Below the pieces are notes generated by a model. That model did not search any database, had not been told where the DNA came from, and saw only the letters and a list, made by a program, of their open reading frames with translations. This document shows, one piece after another, positions 14,128 through 22,627 of a stretch of 30,543 nucleotides of DNA. The position numbers and the translations under genes are program-made. Positions within the stretch are counted from its first letter, which is position 1, and the number at the start of each line of letters is the position of its first letter. Origin of the DNA: DRQF01 sp964559135 (GTDB lineage Bacteria; Planctomycetota; GCA-002687715; DRQF01); NCBI GenBank assembly GCA_964559135.1, contig CAZLGG010000044.1:1-30543 (forward strand). Direction: 5' to 3'.

Positions 14128-15600
14128 ATGACGGACACTTGCCTGCTCACGGATCTCTATGAACTGACGATGGCCGAGGGCTATTGGTGGGAGGGGATGT
14201 CGGAGCGTCGGGCGGTGTTTCATCTGTTTTTCCGGCGCAACCCATTCGAGGGCGGTTTCGCCGTCGCGGCCGGTATCGAGCCGGCCCTAGATCTCATCGA
14301 GAGCCTGAGATTCGATGCTTCGAGTCTCGAATACCTTGCGAGCCTGAAAGGTGACGATGGACGTCCGCTCTTTCGCGAGGAGTTTCTCTCCCATCTGGCC
14401 GAATTCGAGCCGGATGTGGACGTGCATGCGGTCCCCGAAGGGACCGTCGTGTTTCCCGGGGAGCCTCTCCTTCGCATCGAGGGTGGGATTCTCTCCTGCC
14501 AGATCCTCGAGACACTCGTTCTGAATGCGGTCAATTTCTCGACGCTGATCGCGACAAAGGCGGCTCGGATCGTGGGAGCGGCGGAGGGGCGGCCGGTCAT
14601 CGAATTCGGGCTCCGGAGGGCTCAGGGCCCCGACGGGGGGCTATCCGCGTCCCGCGCTGCCTACATCGGCGGAGCTGCGGCCACGTCGAACGTCGAGGCC
14701 GGAAAGCGATGGGGGATACCGGTGCGCGGAACCCAGGCGCACTCGTGGATCATGGCTCATGGTGACGAGCGGGCCGCTTTCCAGGCGTGGGCGCGCGCTC
14801 TGCCGGGCGCGGCCGTCTTTCTCGTGGACACCTATGACAGCCTTACAGGCATCGCCCGCGCGATCGAGGCGGGCCGCCGGCTGCGAGAGGGCGGGGGTGA
14901 CTTGGCGGGGATTCGCCTGGACTCCGGGGACCTGGCGTGGTTGGCCGTCCAGGCGCGAAAGCTCTTGGATGAATCGGGGTTCGAGACCACGCGCATCATC
15001 GCCAGCAACGATCTCGACGAGGAGACCATCACGAGTCTCGTGGATCAGGAGGCCCCCATCGATGCGTTCGGAGTCGGCACTCGCTTGGTGACGGGTTGGA
15101 ATGACCCGGCGCTCACCGGCGTCTACAAGCTTTCGGCCATCCAGAGCCCGGACGGCGAGTCTTGGGAGCCTCGCATCAAGCTGAGCGAACAGACCGTCAA
15201 GGTCACGATTCCGGGTCGCCTCCAGGTGCGGCGCTTCGAAAACGACGAGGGGACCTACGTGGCCGACATGATCTTCGACGAGGATGTCCCGCCGCGGGGC
15301 CGCTCCCAGGACGAGATCGTCCACCCCGCCGACCCGCTGCGTCGTCGCCGACTCTACGATGCTTCCAGGTTTCGAGATATCTTGAAGCCGGCGATTCGCG
15401 ATGGCCGTCGCGTCGACGCTCCGGAGGATTTGAAGGACATCCGTGAGCGATGCAGACAGGATCTCGCCCATCTCGACCCGGCGATCCGCCGTCTGCGTTT
15501 TCCCCACGAGTATCCTGCGGGCCTCGAGCCGCGCCTGCACGAGAAGCGGCTGGCTCTCATTGCCGACGCCAGAACCCGTCTGTCGGAGGACGAAACGTGA
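14128..15600 (+). CDS. pncB: Nicotinate phosphoribosyltransferase
   Basis: A 490-aa protein starting at ATG 14128 behind GGGAAGGA; the frame runs on upstream, antisense-like, through the hydrolase gene. Family motifs are LLTDLYELTMAEGYW, FFRRNPFEGGFAV, EFGLRRAQGPDGGLSASRAA around the phosphate-binding region, GTQAHSWIMAHGDE with the conserved His, VDTYDSLTGI, GIRLDSGDLAWL and GVGTRLVTGWNDPAL. It makes nicotinate mononucleotide from nicotinate and phosphoribosyl pyrophosphate with ATP. It overlaps pncA by 4 nt (GTGA), so together they form the nicotinamide-to-NaMN salvage route. Confidence 0.95.
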   Translation: MTDTCLLTDLYELTMAEGYWWEGMSERRAVFHLFFRRNPFEGGFAVAAGIEPALDLIESLRFDASSLEYLASLKGDDGRPLFREEFLSHLAEFEPDVDVHAVPEGTVVFPGEPLLRIEGGILSCQILETLVLNAVNFSTLIATKAARIVGAAEGRPVIEFGLRRAQGPDGGLSASRAAYIGGAAATSNVEAGKRWGIPVRGTQAHSWIMAHGDERAAFQAWARALPGAAVFLVDTYDSLTGIARAIEAGRRLREGGGDLAGIRLDSGDLAWLAVQARKLLDESGFETTRIIASNDLDEETITSLVDQEAPIDAFGVGTRLVTGWNDPALTGVYKLSAIQSPDGESWEPRIKLSEQTVKVTIPGRLQVRRFENDEGTYVADMIFDEDVPPRGRSQDEIVHPADPLRRRRLYDASRFRDILKPAIRDGRRVDAPEDLKDIRERCRQDLAHLDPAIRRLRFPHEYPAGLEPRLHEKRLALIADARTRLSEDET

Positions 15601-16196
15601 GGGCCTTGTTGCTGGTGGATATTCAAACGGACTTCATGCCCGGGGGGGCCCTCGCCGTGCCGGACGGCGACGCCGTCGTTCCCGCGGCGAACCACCTCAT
15701 GATCGACTTCGAATGGGTGGCCGCGACCCAGGATTGGCACCCGCCGGGCCATTTTTCGTTTGCGAGCTCGCACCCCGGGCGACGACCCGGCGAAGAGCTC
15801 GAAACAGCCGGAGGCCCCCAGACCCTTTGGCCGGATCACTGCGTTCAAGGTTCTGTGGGAGCCGCGCTCGACGGGAGGCTGGCCCAGGGGCCCATCCACG
15901 CGATTTTCCGAAAAGGGACGGACCCCAGCGTCGACTCCTACAGCGCGTTTTTCGACCATCATCACCGGCGAAGCACGGGTCTCAATGGGTGGTTGCGCGG
16001 GCTCGGTGTGCGAGAGGTCCACCTCGTGGGGCTGGCGACGGACTACTGCATCCTGTACACCGCTCTGGACGCCCTCTCTCTTGGATTCGAAGTGGTCGTC
16101 CATCGTGACGGCGTGAGGGCCGTCGAGATGAAGGCGGGGGATGGCGATGCGGCCCTCGGCCGCATTGCGGAAGCAGGGGGAATGATAACCTCCTGA
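15597..16196 (+). CDS. pncA: Nicotinamidase
   Basis: A 199-aa isochorismatase-fold amidase. GTG 15597 overlaps the pncB stop by 4 nt, with GGAGGA about 8 nt upstream, which indicates translational coupling. The catalytic triad is visible: D8 (LVDIQTDF), K106 (FRKGTDP) and C151 (GLATDYCILYTALDA). Metal ligands are D46, H48 and H52 in TQDWHPPGHFSF. The WPDHCVQGS segment and the cis-peptide GLATDYC are typical of PncA. It deaminates nicotinamide to nicotinate, the substrate of the enzyme encoded just upstream. Confidence 0.96.
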   Translation: MRALLLVDIQTDFMPGGALAVPDGDAVVPAANHLMIDFEWVAATQDWHPPGHFSFASSHPGRRPGEELETAGGPQTLWPDHCVQGSVGAALDGRLAQGPIHAIFRKGTDPSVDSYSAFFDHHHRRSTGLNGWLRGLGVREVHLVGLATDYCILYTALDALSLGFEVVVHRDGVRAVEMKAGDGDAALGRIAEAGGMITS

Positions 16197-16239
16197 CCGT
16201 TCGCGGTCGGGCGAGTTCGAGAACTGGGAGACGAAGATC

Positions 16240-16812
16240 ATGGGATTGACGCGCGAGGAGGCTTGGGAACATCTGTGCTCGTGGACGGAGACGGACGCCT
16301 TGCGACGACACGCTCGCGCCGTCGAGGTCGTCATGCGAGCGGCGGCTCCACGCTACGGCGGTCCGGACGCCGATGCGGAGCAATGGGCCATTGCCGGGAT
16401 GCTGCACGATGGCGACTACGAGAAATGGCCCGAGGACCATCCCCATCGCATCGTTGCCTGGTTGAGGGCGAGGGGTGAGGAGGAAATCGCCCACGCGATT
16501 TCCGCTCATTACACGAAGTGGGGTGTCCCGTACGAATCTGCCCTGGACAAGGCTCTGCTCGCTTGTGACGAGTTGACCGGGTTCATCGGAGCCTGCTGCC
16601 TCGTGCGCCCGGAAGGCGTGAGCACCCTCGAAGCCAAGAGCGTCAAGAAAAAGCTCAAGGACAAGAGCTTCGCGGCCAAGGTCGAGCGAGCGGAAGTTCA
16701 GGCCGGCGTGGAGATGTTGGGCGTCGATCTGGGCTGTCACATCACGTTCGTGATCGAGGCTCTCCGCCCCCACGCCGAGGAACTAGGCCTCCAGGGCAAG
16801 GGCAGCTCTTGA
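16240..16812 (+). CDS. HD-domain (HDIG-like) phosphohydrolase
   Basis: A 190-aa soluble protein starting at ATG 16240 behind GGGAGACGAAG. It has an HD-fold metal site: H24 (LRRHARAVE), the H56-D57 pair in GMLHDGDYEKWPEDHPH, H90 in ISAHYTKWG, and D110 in LLACDELTGF. This short HD form is common next to nucleotide genes. It could be a nucleotidase or phosphodiesterase, but no substrate can be read from the sequence. It lies 43 nt after pncA in the same direction. Confidence 0.85.
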   Translation: MGLTREEAWEHLCSWTETDALRRHARAVEVVMRAAAPRYGGPDADAEQWAIAGMLHDGDYEKWPEDHPHRIVAWLRARGEEEIAHAISAHYTKWGVPYESALDKALLACDELTGFIGACCLVRPEGVSTLEAKSVKKKLKDKSFAAKVERAEVQAGVEMLGVDLGCHITFVIEALRPHAEELGLQGKGSS

Positions 16813-16891
16813 CCGCCTGACCATTCTGGACGAGATGATTTCGTGGCCCTGCATCGCGGGGTTAGCATCGTTTCACGGAGGATGGATTGCC

Positions 16892-17452
16892 ATGGACAAA
16901 GAGAAGGCCATCGTGGCCGTCGTCGGAGACGGAATCATCGAGCCCGGTTCCCCCAAGGAGCTCCTTGCGGAGGAACTCGGTCGTAGGCTCATCGACCACG
17001 GCTATCGTCTGCTGACGGGCGGGCTGGGCGGAGTGATGGCCGCCGCGGCACGCGGCGCTCGGAGCTCCTCGCGCCACACCTCGGGAGACATCATCGGCAT
17101 CCTACCTGACGATGACGTCGTGGAGGTGAATCCCTGGATCGACATTGCAGTTCCCACGGGCCTTGGACACGGGAGGAATGCGATCGTGGCTCATGCCGAT
17201 GCCATCGTGGCGGTGGGCGGGGGAGCGGGCACGCTTTCCGAGATGTGCTTCGCGTGGCTTCACGACCGACTCGTCATCGCCCTCGCATGCCCCGGCTGGA
17301 GCGGGCGGGTCGCCGGGGCTCCGCTGGACGAGAGGAAACGTTTCGAGAGCATTCCCGACGACCAGGTCTGGAGAGCCTCGGATCCGGCTCAGGTGTTGAT
17401 CCTGCTCGAAGATCACTTGTCCCGGTATCGGGCGGCACTCGATCTTTCCTGA
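16892..17452 (+). CDS. LOG-like / TIGR00725-type Rossmann-fold protein
   Basis: A 186-aa protein starting at ATG 16892, with GGAGGAT 9 nt upstream. N-terminal AIVAVVGDG is a Rossmann strand-turn; LLTGGLGGVMAAAARGA and GLGHGRNAIVAHADAIVAVG lead into GGGAGTLSEMCFAW (109-122). This last motif corresponds to the PGGxGTxxE signature of LOG (cytokinin riboside 5'-monophosphate phosphoribohydrolase) proteins, with Gly replacing Pro. LOG enzymes release the base from nucleoside monophosphates, so a nucleotide N-glycosidase or nucleotide-binding role fits beside NAD salvage genes; that is inference. The DTW gene starts 2 nt after its stop. Confidence 0.85.
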   Translation: MDKEKAIVAVVGDGIIEPGSPKELLAEELGRRLIDHGYRLLTGGLGGVMAAAARGARSSSRHTSGDIIGILPDDDVVEVNPWIDIAVPTGLGHGRNAIVAHADAIVAVGGGAGTLSEMCFAWLHDRLVIALACPGWSGRVAGAPLDERKRFESIPDDQVWRASDPAQVLILLEDHLSRYRAALDLS

Positions 17453-17454
17453 CC

Positions 17455-18081
17455 ATGGCCGGTCCCTGTCGCCTCGTCGTCCTCCGTCATCCGCGGGAAC
17501 TGAAGTCGCCTCTCGGCACGGCGGATCTTCTGGTTCGCGAAGTCGAGGACACGCTTGTCCGCACGGGGCTCTCGTGGCCCAACCTGCAGGCCGCGTCGGG
17601 TGAGGAGGCCGTGAGCGCTTCCAACTGGGGCGTTCTGTTCGTGGGCACGAAAGCGGATCGTCAACGTCTTCTCGCCGGTTCCGGATGCAGGGACACCCGG
17701 AGGCTTGTTTTCCTCAGTCGAAAGGGGAAAGCGGTTGCGGACGATGCTCTCCTCAGGGATTCCCTCGAGGGCCTGGTCCTCCTGGACGGCAATTGGCGGC
17801 AATCGAAGGCGCTTTGGTGGCGAAACCCCTGGTTGCTGCGACTCCGGCGCGTGATGTTGAATCCCGAGGCGCCGTCACTTTACGGGAATCTCAGGCGGGA
17901 GCCCCGTCGCGAATGCCTCTCGACGTTCGAGGCTGCCATCCTGGCTCTCCGCGAACTTGGGCGCATTGAGGATCCGACACCGTTTTTCGACGCGTTGAAG
18001 GTCCATCTGGACGGCTTGACCCGCGGGAAATCGGGGCCGCACTCAGGGGCGCCTGGAAGCGATGGTCAAGACCGCGGGTGA
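17455..18081 (+). CDS. DTW-domain protein (tRNA uridine aminocarboxypropyltransferase-like)
   Basis: A 208-aa protein starting at ATG 17455, directly behind the LOG-like gene. The DTW core is clear: LVVLRHPRELKSPLGTADLL at the N-terminus, then LEGLVLLDGNWRQSKAL (DGNW 111-114, the family's DxTW position), then VMLNPEAPSLYGNLRREP and LSTFEAAILALREL. Characterised DTW proteins (TapT/TuaA, DTWD1/2) transfer the aminocarboxypropyl group of SAM to U20 or U47 of tRNA. The usual N-terminal CxxC zinc knuckle is absent and cannot be found upstream in frame, so this is a short variant. Its last 39 nt overlap the convergent glycosidase-like gene. Confidence 0.82.
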   Translation: MAGPCRLVVLRHPRELKSPLGTADLLVREVEDTLVRTGLSWPNLQAASGEEAVSASNWGVLFVGTKADRQRLLAGSGCRDTRRLVFLSRKGKAVADDALLRDSLEGLVLLDGNWRQSKALWWRNPWLLRLRRVMLNPEAPSLYGNLRREPRRECLSTFEAAILALRELGRIEDPTPFFDALKVHLDGLTRGKSGPHSGAPGSDGQDRG

Positions 18082-19428
18082 CGCGACGTCGAGCTCGGCG
18101 GAGCCCGCTTCGCCGACCTCGAGATCGGGGAGCTTGAAAACGGATCGGCGCACGGACGCGCCTTCGACGCCGTAGAGGCCCTGCGGCAGACCTTCGAGAC
18201 GGATCCTCGCGGGAACGCGTACGTCGAGAACGAGGACGCACCCGCCGTCGGGGACGAGGAACGCCGTCGGCAGCGTGGAGCGAGGCCGCGAACTCGTCGC
18301 CGCGATGCGCACCGAGCCCCGCGGAACGCGGCTCATGTACCTTCTCAGGAATCGGGTGCCGTCGGCTTCCCGCACGATGGGCCCATCGGGGGCATCGAGA
18401 TCCACCCAGAAATACCCGCCGCCCCGGCGACTCTGGGGATCACCGAGAACGTACCTGGACCACGACGATGTCTGGGCGACGACCAGATCCTCCCGGAGCA
18501 TCCGGTGGTCGGCGCCGATGCGCTCCAACTGTGCGGCTTTCGTCTTCCAGCGCCGAGCGCGATTCGCCAGGCCTTGAAGCGATGCCGGGCCGACTCCGCG
18601 GTAGCGGTGGTAGGAGAGTTCTTCGAGGGAGTCGAGCGCTCCCGGCACCCGGGCCATGGCGTCCGCGTAGGAAAGCGAGGCCCGCAGGTTTTCGCACGAG
18701 GGAGCGATGAAACGCGTCGAGAAGCCTGCCTCATCCAACCTCTTTCTGGCCGCAACCATCGCCCGACCTATGAGTTCTCCGGACCATTGGGGGACGTTGT
18801 CGGGTTCGAGCAGAATCTCCCAAGTCTCGGGGACGAGCCCAAACGTCTTCTTCAAGTGGAGGAGTGTGGCGAGCATGAACTCGGCGTACTCCTCGGGGTC
18901 GTCGTGAATGTAGCGGGTTCCCGCGCCGCTTTGCTTCGTGAAGGCGACGTAGCAGACGTTGATCGCCAGCTTTCGCCCGGCTTCGGCCATGGCCGCCTGG
19001 AAGGGGAGAACCATGTGCTTGACCGTCAGGTCGAGTTCGGTGAAGTGGAAGCCCTTCCAGTTGATGTGGTGGGGGTCCTCATCGTCGTTTGTGTTCGCAT
19101 ACCACACCTTGCGATAGTCTCGAAACGGGAGCGCGCCCGATCGCATGCGCGCAAAATTGTCGACCTTGTTTTCCACGCCGGCCCGGACCTCGAGCCGCAA
19201 GCGATTGACGCCCAATGCGATGCCTTTGCGAATCAAGTCTGGGACATAACGGTCGAACTCGCGGCTCTCCCAGGGGGAACCCGCCGTCGCCTCCCAAGCG
19301 TCGATGGTCTGGAAGCGCTGATCGGTTCTCACGACAACGGTGAGGGGAGAATCGCCGCCGCGACATCCCAAGGCCGCCAGCGCCAGGAGGACGGCGCCAA
19401 GGCCCACCTCACGCGTCGCCGAAGTCAA
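18043..19428 (-). CDS. Glycoside-hydrolase-like lipoprotein
   Basis: A 461-aa protein with a lipoprotein signal (hydrophobic residues 8-19, lipobox ALGC, C22). RFQTIDAWEATAG at 38-50 resembles the first strand of clan GH-A enzymes such as GH30, and WEILLEPDNVPQW at 203-215 holds a likely acid/base Glu (E208) after a beta strand. A C-terminal beta domain (about 380-461) fits GH30-like architecture. The second catalytic Glu is not certain; SLEELSYHRYRG is a candidate. An envelope-anchored glycosidase is the best guess. The start TTG overlaps the msrA stop (TTGA), suggesting coupling; a GTG at codon 8 is an alternative. Confidence 0.6.
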   Translation of the reverse strand: MTSATREVGLGAVLLALAALGCRGGDSPLTVVVRTDQRFQTIDAWEATAGSPWESREFDRYVPDLIRKGIALGVNRLRLEVRAGVENKVDNFARMRSGALPFRDYRKVWYANTNDDEDPHHINWKGFHFTELDLTVKHMVLPFQAAMAEAGRKLAINVCYVAFTKQSGAGTRYIHDDPEEYAEFMLATLLHLKKTFGLVPETWEILLEPDNVPQWSGELIGRAMVAARKRLDEAGFSTRFIAPSCENLRASLSYADAMARVPGALDSLEELSYHRYRGVGPASLQGLANRARRWKTKAAQLERIGADHRMLREDLVVAQTSSWSRYVLGDPQSRRGGGYFWVDLDAPDGPIVREADGTRFLRRYMSRVPRGSVRIAATSSRPRSTLPTAFLVPDGGCVLVLDVRVPARIRLEGLPQGLYGVEGASVRRSVFKLPDLEVGEAGSAELDVASPAVLTIASRRP

Positions 19429-20066
19429 TGATCCATGCCGAGCTTGTCCAGCTTGGGAGCAATGACAGCACGGCAGTAGCCCTGACGGGGATTGTTGCGG
19501 TAGTAGTCCTGGTGATAGCTCTCGGCCTTCCAGAACACTCCGGCGGGGGTGATTTCCGTGACGATGGGATCCCGGAAATCGGCCTGGGCGCGATCACGCG
19601 AGGCTTCCGCGAGTTTCTTCTGTTCCTCCGAGTGATAGAAGATCACGGATCTGTATTGCGTTCCCGTGTCGGCACCCTGCCGATTCAACGTCGTCGGGTC
19701 GTGCATCTTCCAAAACCATTGCAGGAGTTGGTCGTAGGTGATCTTGGTGGGGTCGTATGTGACGTTGACGACTTCGGCATGTCCCGTTCGCCCGCTGCAA
19801 ACCTGCTCGTACGTGGGAGCCTCCACGTCGCCGCCCATGTAGCCCGACTCGGCTTTGACGACACCGTCCAGTCGCTCCATGACGGCTTCGGAACACCAAA
19901 AGCACCCCGTGCCGAACGTGGCGATCTCGAGCTTGTGGGAATCCTGGGACGTGGGGGTGACGTTTTCAGTCATGGGTTTCTTTTCCTCCCGATCGACGGG
20001 TGGCTGCTCCGTACAGGCCGCCAGAGAGGCGACAAGGATGACGACGAGAATCGACGTGCGAGTCAT
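19425..20066 (-). CDS. msrA: Peptide methionine sulfoxide reductase A, lipoprotein form
   Basis: A 213-aa protein with a lipoprotein signal: residues 1-18, lipobox LAAC, C18. The MsrA domain starts at about residue 46 with ATFGTGCFWCSE (active-site C55), then SGYMGGDVEAPTYEQVCSGRTGHAEVVNVTYDP, DPTTLNRQGADTGTQYRS, and a late resolving cysteine in QGYCRAVI. It reduces the S epimer of methionine sulfoxide in oxidised envelope proteins. It lies between a hemerythrin-like gene (upstream) and the glycosidase-like gene, with which it overlaps by 4 nt. Confidence 0.95.
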   Translation of the reverse strand: MTRTSILVVILVASLAACTEQPPVDREEKKPMTENVTPTSQDSHKLEIATFGTGCFWCSEAVMERLDGVVKAESGYMGGDVEAPTYEQVCSGRTGHAEVVNVTYDPTKITYDQLLQWFWKMHDPTTLNRQGADTGTQYRSVIFYHSEEQKKLAEASRDRAQADFRDPIVTEITPAGVFWKAESYHQDYYRNNPRQGYCRAVIAPKLDKLGMDH

Positions 20067-20150
20067 GGAATCTCCTCACCCGCCGGACCATTCCGAAACG
20101 CGGGCCAAGACATGGTGCCACACCGAGGGTGCGATCACGAGGACGCCGAA

Positions 20151-20582
20151 TCAGTCGCCGCTCCCGGTCTCCTCGATCACCGATCTTTGCACCACGTCCG
20201 TCTCCTCCCTTTCGTGCCGTACGAGGCGATCGATGAGGTCGTGAACCTCGGCCAAGAAGGTTTCGGCATCGGTCTCATCCAGATTCGTGCGGGTGAGTCC
20301 GTCGAGAGACCGAAGAATCTCCGTATGTTGCGCCTCCAGGCGTTCCACTTCAGGGAGGAATCGAGGAGCTTTACGGAGAACCTCGCTCATGTAGCCCCCC
20401 TCTTCCTCGAAAGCGAAGTGCGCCTGGACCATTTCCCGCAGAGCCCGGAGTTTCGCGACCAACGCGCCTTTGGCCGCCTCGAATCCCTCCGGATTCCGGG
20501 TCAAAGTCCCCAGCTCGGTGAGGAGATCCCGCAGGTGGCGATGCTGATGATTCAGTTCCGATTCGAAGTCGTCGTGGGGCAT
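20151..20582 (-). CDS. Hemerythrin-like (HHE cation-binding) protein
   Basis: A 143-aa four-helix protein. ATG 20582 is chosen because GGAGG lies 9 nt upstream; the open frame reaches back to 20729. Candidate di-iron ligands follow the HHE pattern: the LNHQHRHLRDLL helix (H16 region), AHFAFEEEGGYM (H55, E59), EAQHTEI (H86) and LVRHEREETDVV (H123, E127). Such proteins bind or sense oxygen, NO or iron. It is 84 nt upstream of msrA on the same strand, which suggests shared use in oxidative stress. Confidence 0.85.
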   Translation of the reverse strand: MPHDDFESELNHQHRHLRDLLTELGTLTRNPEGFEAAKGALVAKLRALREMVQAHFAFEEEGGYMSEVLRKAPRFLPEVERLEAQHTEILRSLDGLTRTNLDETDAETFLAEVHDLIDRLVRHEREETDVVQRSVIEETGSGD

Positions 20583-20875
20583 CGATGATCCCTCCATGGT
20601 GGGCTGCTCACCCCACGCCGAAGCAAATGCGGTGCCAAGCCCCTCTTTCCGGGGAGTTTTTCTTGAAAGAGCTTCAGCAGCATGAAATCCAACTGCGAAG
20701 CGATAATGTGAGGAGCCGAATCGACGCATCGGGCATTTTTTCCGAATCTCCTTCCATTCTCAGCTGCTCAGTCTATAGGATTCGTGGACTCGACCGGCGG
20801 GCCCGCGGGGTCTTCCGGACGAGACTTTGCCGACTGTGCCTCAACCCATGAACACTCTTCGGAGGAACTCTGAAC
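20583..20875. promoter_or_regulatory. Divergent upstream region of the hemerythrin and first di-heme genes
   Basis: About 290 nt without a gene. GTCTATAGG (20771-20779) holds a -10-like TATAGG about 95 nt before the cytochrome start; the -35 is weak. The same GTCTATA heptamer recurs at 22435 and, inverted, at 25550. A T6 run lies at 20736-20741. I see no clear operator. Confidence 0.35.
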
Positions 20876-22306
20876 ATGACACGTGGATTCCCTAGTCTTC
20901 GATGGACGGCGGCGGCCCTGCTTTGCGCGGGTGTGCTGGCCGCTTCGGCCGACGCGCAACTCGTCGGCCATTCCCCAAACCTCGGTCCCCGCCTCACCCA
21001 GGCCCAGGTCACCAGCGGGGCCTTGAGCCTCTTCGACCTGCGTCGGGAAGGGCGGAGGATTTTCACGACCCCCTTCAACAAGCTGGACGGTTACGGAGAG
21101 GCCTATGACGCCAGCAACCCGGACCACACCAGTTTCGGCAACCGCCCGACGCTTCAGAACAACGGCACGTTCCTTCGCGCGAACGGTCTCGATGCCCAGA
21201 CTTGCTTGGAGTGCCATGGCATCGTGAGCAACGCCACCATCCCGGCGACTCTCGGAATCGGCGGTGTCGGAGGCATCAACACGAGCCCCATGTTCATGAC
21301 GAGGAACATCGACGTCGATGACAGTGCGAACAACGGCTTCGCCGCCTTCGACGGGCGCCTCATCAACCCACCCTTCCTGTTCGGCGCTGCCGGCGTCGAG
21401 GCTTTGGGCAAGGAAATGACCGCCGACTTGCAGGCCCTCAAGATGCAGGCCATGCTGAACCCGGGCACCGTCGTGCCCCTCATCACGAAGGAAGTCAACT
21501 TCGGCGTCATAAGCTATGACGGCACGAACTTCGACACGACGGGCGTCGTCGGCATCGAGCCGGACCTCGTCGTGCGCCCCTTCGGTCGCAAGGGTGAAAA
21601 CTTCACCACCCGCGATTTCGATCGCGGCGCCACTCAGTTCCACTTGGGCATGCAGCCCGTCGAAGTCGTCGGCGTCGGCGTCGATGGCGATGGAGACGGC
21701 GTCTCGAACGAGCTGACGATCGGCGAGATGAGCGTCCTGCATCTGTTCGCCAACCTCCAGAAGAAGCCCGAGATCGTTCCTCAGCCCGGTGCTTTCCAAG
21801 GATTCACGTTGTTCTTGGCCATGGGCTGCGCGGATTGCCACAAGCCTGTGATGGTGACGGATTCGGATGACCATAACTTCTCGTACCCCGACGTGGGGAC
21901 CGACCCTTCGGCCAACATCTATGCCACCGTGGATCTTAGGCAGAGCCCCATGAATTTCCTCGATATGCCCGGTGCGGGGGTGGCCGTATTCCTCTTCGCT
22001 GATCTCAAACGGCACGACATGGGCCCTGGTCTCATGGAGTCCTTCGGCTCGCCCTTGGATGCCCAGTTCACCACGGCCCGTCTCTGGGGCATCGCGGACA
22101 CCGCTCCCTATCTTCACGACGGACGGGCCCAGACCCTCACCGAGGCCATCATGGCCCACGGCGGTGAGGCGCTCACCGCGAGGAACAACTTCGCCGGCTT
22201 AGTGCCTGCCGCGAAGCTGAGCCTTCTCGCCATGCTCAGGTCCCTGAGAACGCCCGTGGACCCCAACACCGCGTTGGGGCCGCCTCTGCTCGACGTCAAC
22301 AACTAG
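20876..22306 (+). CDS. Periplasmic di-heme c-type cytochrome (DHOR/DUF1111 or MauG/CCP-like), copy 1
   Basis: A 476-aa protein starting at ATG 20876 behind GGAGGAACTC. Signal peptide: residues 1-27 (LLCAGVLAASADAQ). Two CxxCH heme sites: CLECH (110-114) and CADCH (318-322). A DGDGDGV segment at 270-276 followed by SNELTIGE looks like a calcium loop. The C-terminal DTAPYLHDGRAQTLTEAI and AHGGEA are hallmarks of the di-heme oxidoreductase/peroxidase group. The likely role is periplasmic electron transfer or peroxide reduction; the true substrate is unknown. The next gene is a close paralog with the same layout. Confidence 0.85.
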   Translation: MTRGFPSLRWTAAALLCAGVLAASADAQLVGHSPNLGPRLTQAQVTSGALSLFDLRREGRRIFTTPFNKLDGYGEAYDASNPDHTSFGNRPTLQNNGTFLRANGLDAQTCLECHGIVSNATIPATLGIGGVGGINTSPMFMTRNIDVDDSANNGFAAFDGRLINPPFLFGAAGVEALGKEMTADLQALKMQAMLNPGTVVPLITKEVNFGVISYDGTNFDTTGVVGIEPDLVVRPFGRKGENFTTRDFDRGATQFHLGMQPVEVVGVGVDGDGDGVSNELTIGEMSVLHLFANLQKKPEIVPQPGAFQGFTLFLAMGCADCHKPVMVTDSDDHNFSYPDVGTDPSANIYATVDLRQSPMNFLDMPGAGVAVFLFADLKRHDMGPGLMESFGSPLDAQFTTARLWGIADTAPYLHDGRAQTLTEAIMAHGGEALTARNNFAGLVPAAKLSLLAMLRSLRTPVDPNTALGPPLLDVNN

Positions 22307-22333
22307 TTCGTAGCGACAATTCGAGATGGTTTC

Positions 22334-22366
22334 GGGGCGCGACTTTGCGAGGTCGCGCCCCTTCTC
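22334..22366 (+). terminator. Hairpin terminator after the first di-heme gene
   Basis: A perfect 10-bp stem (22334-22343 GGGGCGCGAC with 22352-22361) has an 8-nt loop and is followed by TTCTC. It lies 27 nt after the stop codon. The T-run is poor, so termination may be partial and allow some read-through into the paralog. Confidence 0.65.
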
Positions 22367-22432
22367 ATGGGGGCGACGGCATCCTGCAAGTTTCCGCGGG
22401 TCCTTCAGAACCTTCCCCGCAAGACATGATCC

Positions 22433-22461
22433 ATGTCTATAAAAATATAGACATTTATAGT
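22433..22461. promoter_or_regulatory. AT-rich dyad upstream of the second di-heme gene
   Basis: ATGTCTATA and TATAGACAT form a perfect 9-bp inverted repeat around AAAA (22433-22454), followed by TATAGTC (22456-22462). In a GC-rich region this AT-rich block stands out. It may be an operator overlapping a -10 element about 165 nt before the gene start. The rest of the 321-nt gap (22307-22627) holds the terminator and the ribosome-binding site and nothing else I can name. Confidence 0.45.
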
Positions 22462-22627
22462 CTCGCGAATCCGTGGGTTTTCTTGCTGAACTCATCTTCT
22501 CAGCTCGGAGAAGACGGGGTAGGATTGGGGTTGCTGCCGAACTTCTCTCCAGGCCGTTGTTGCCCGCCAAGGAGTTCGGTGTGTTGTTGCATCACTTCTC
22601 AATTCAATTCTTGGAGGATTCTCTCGT

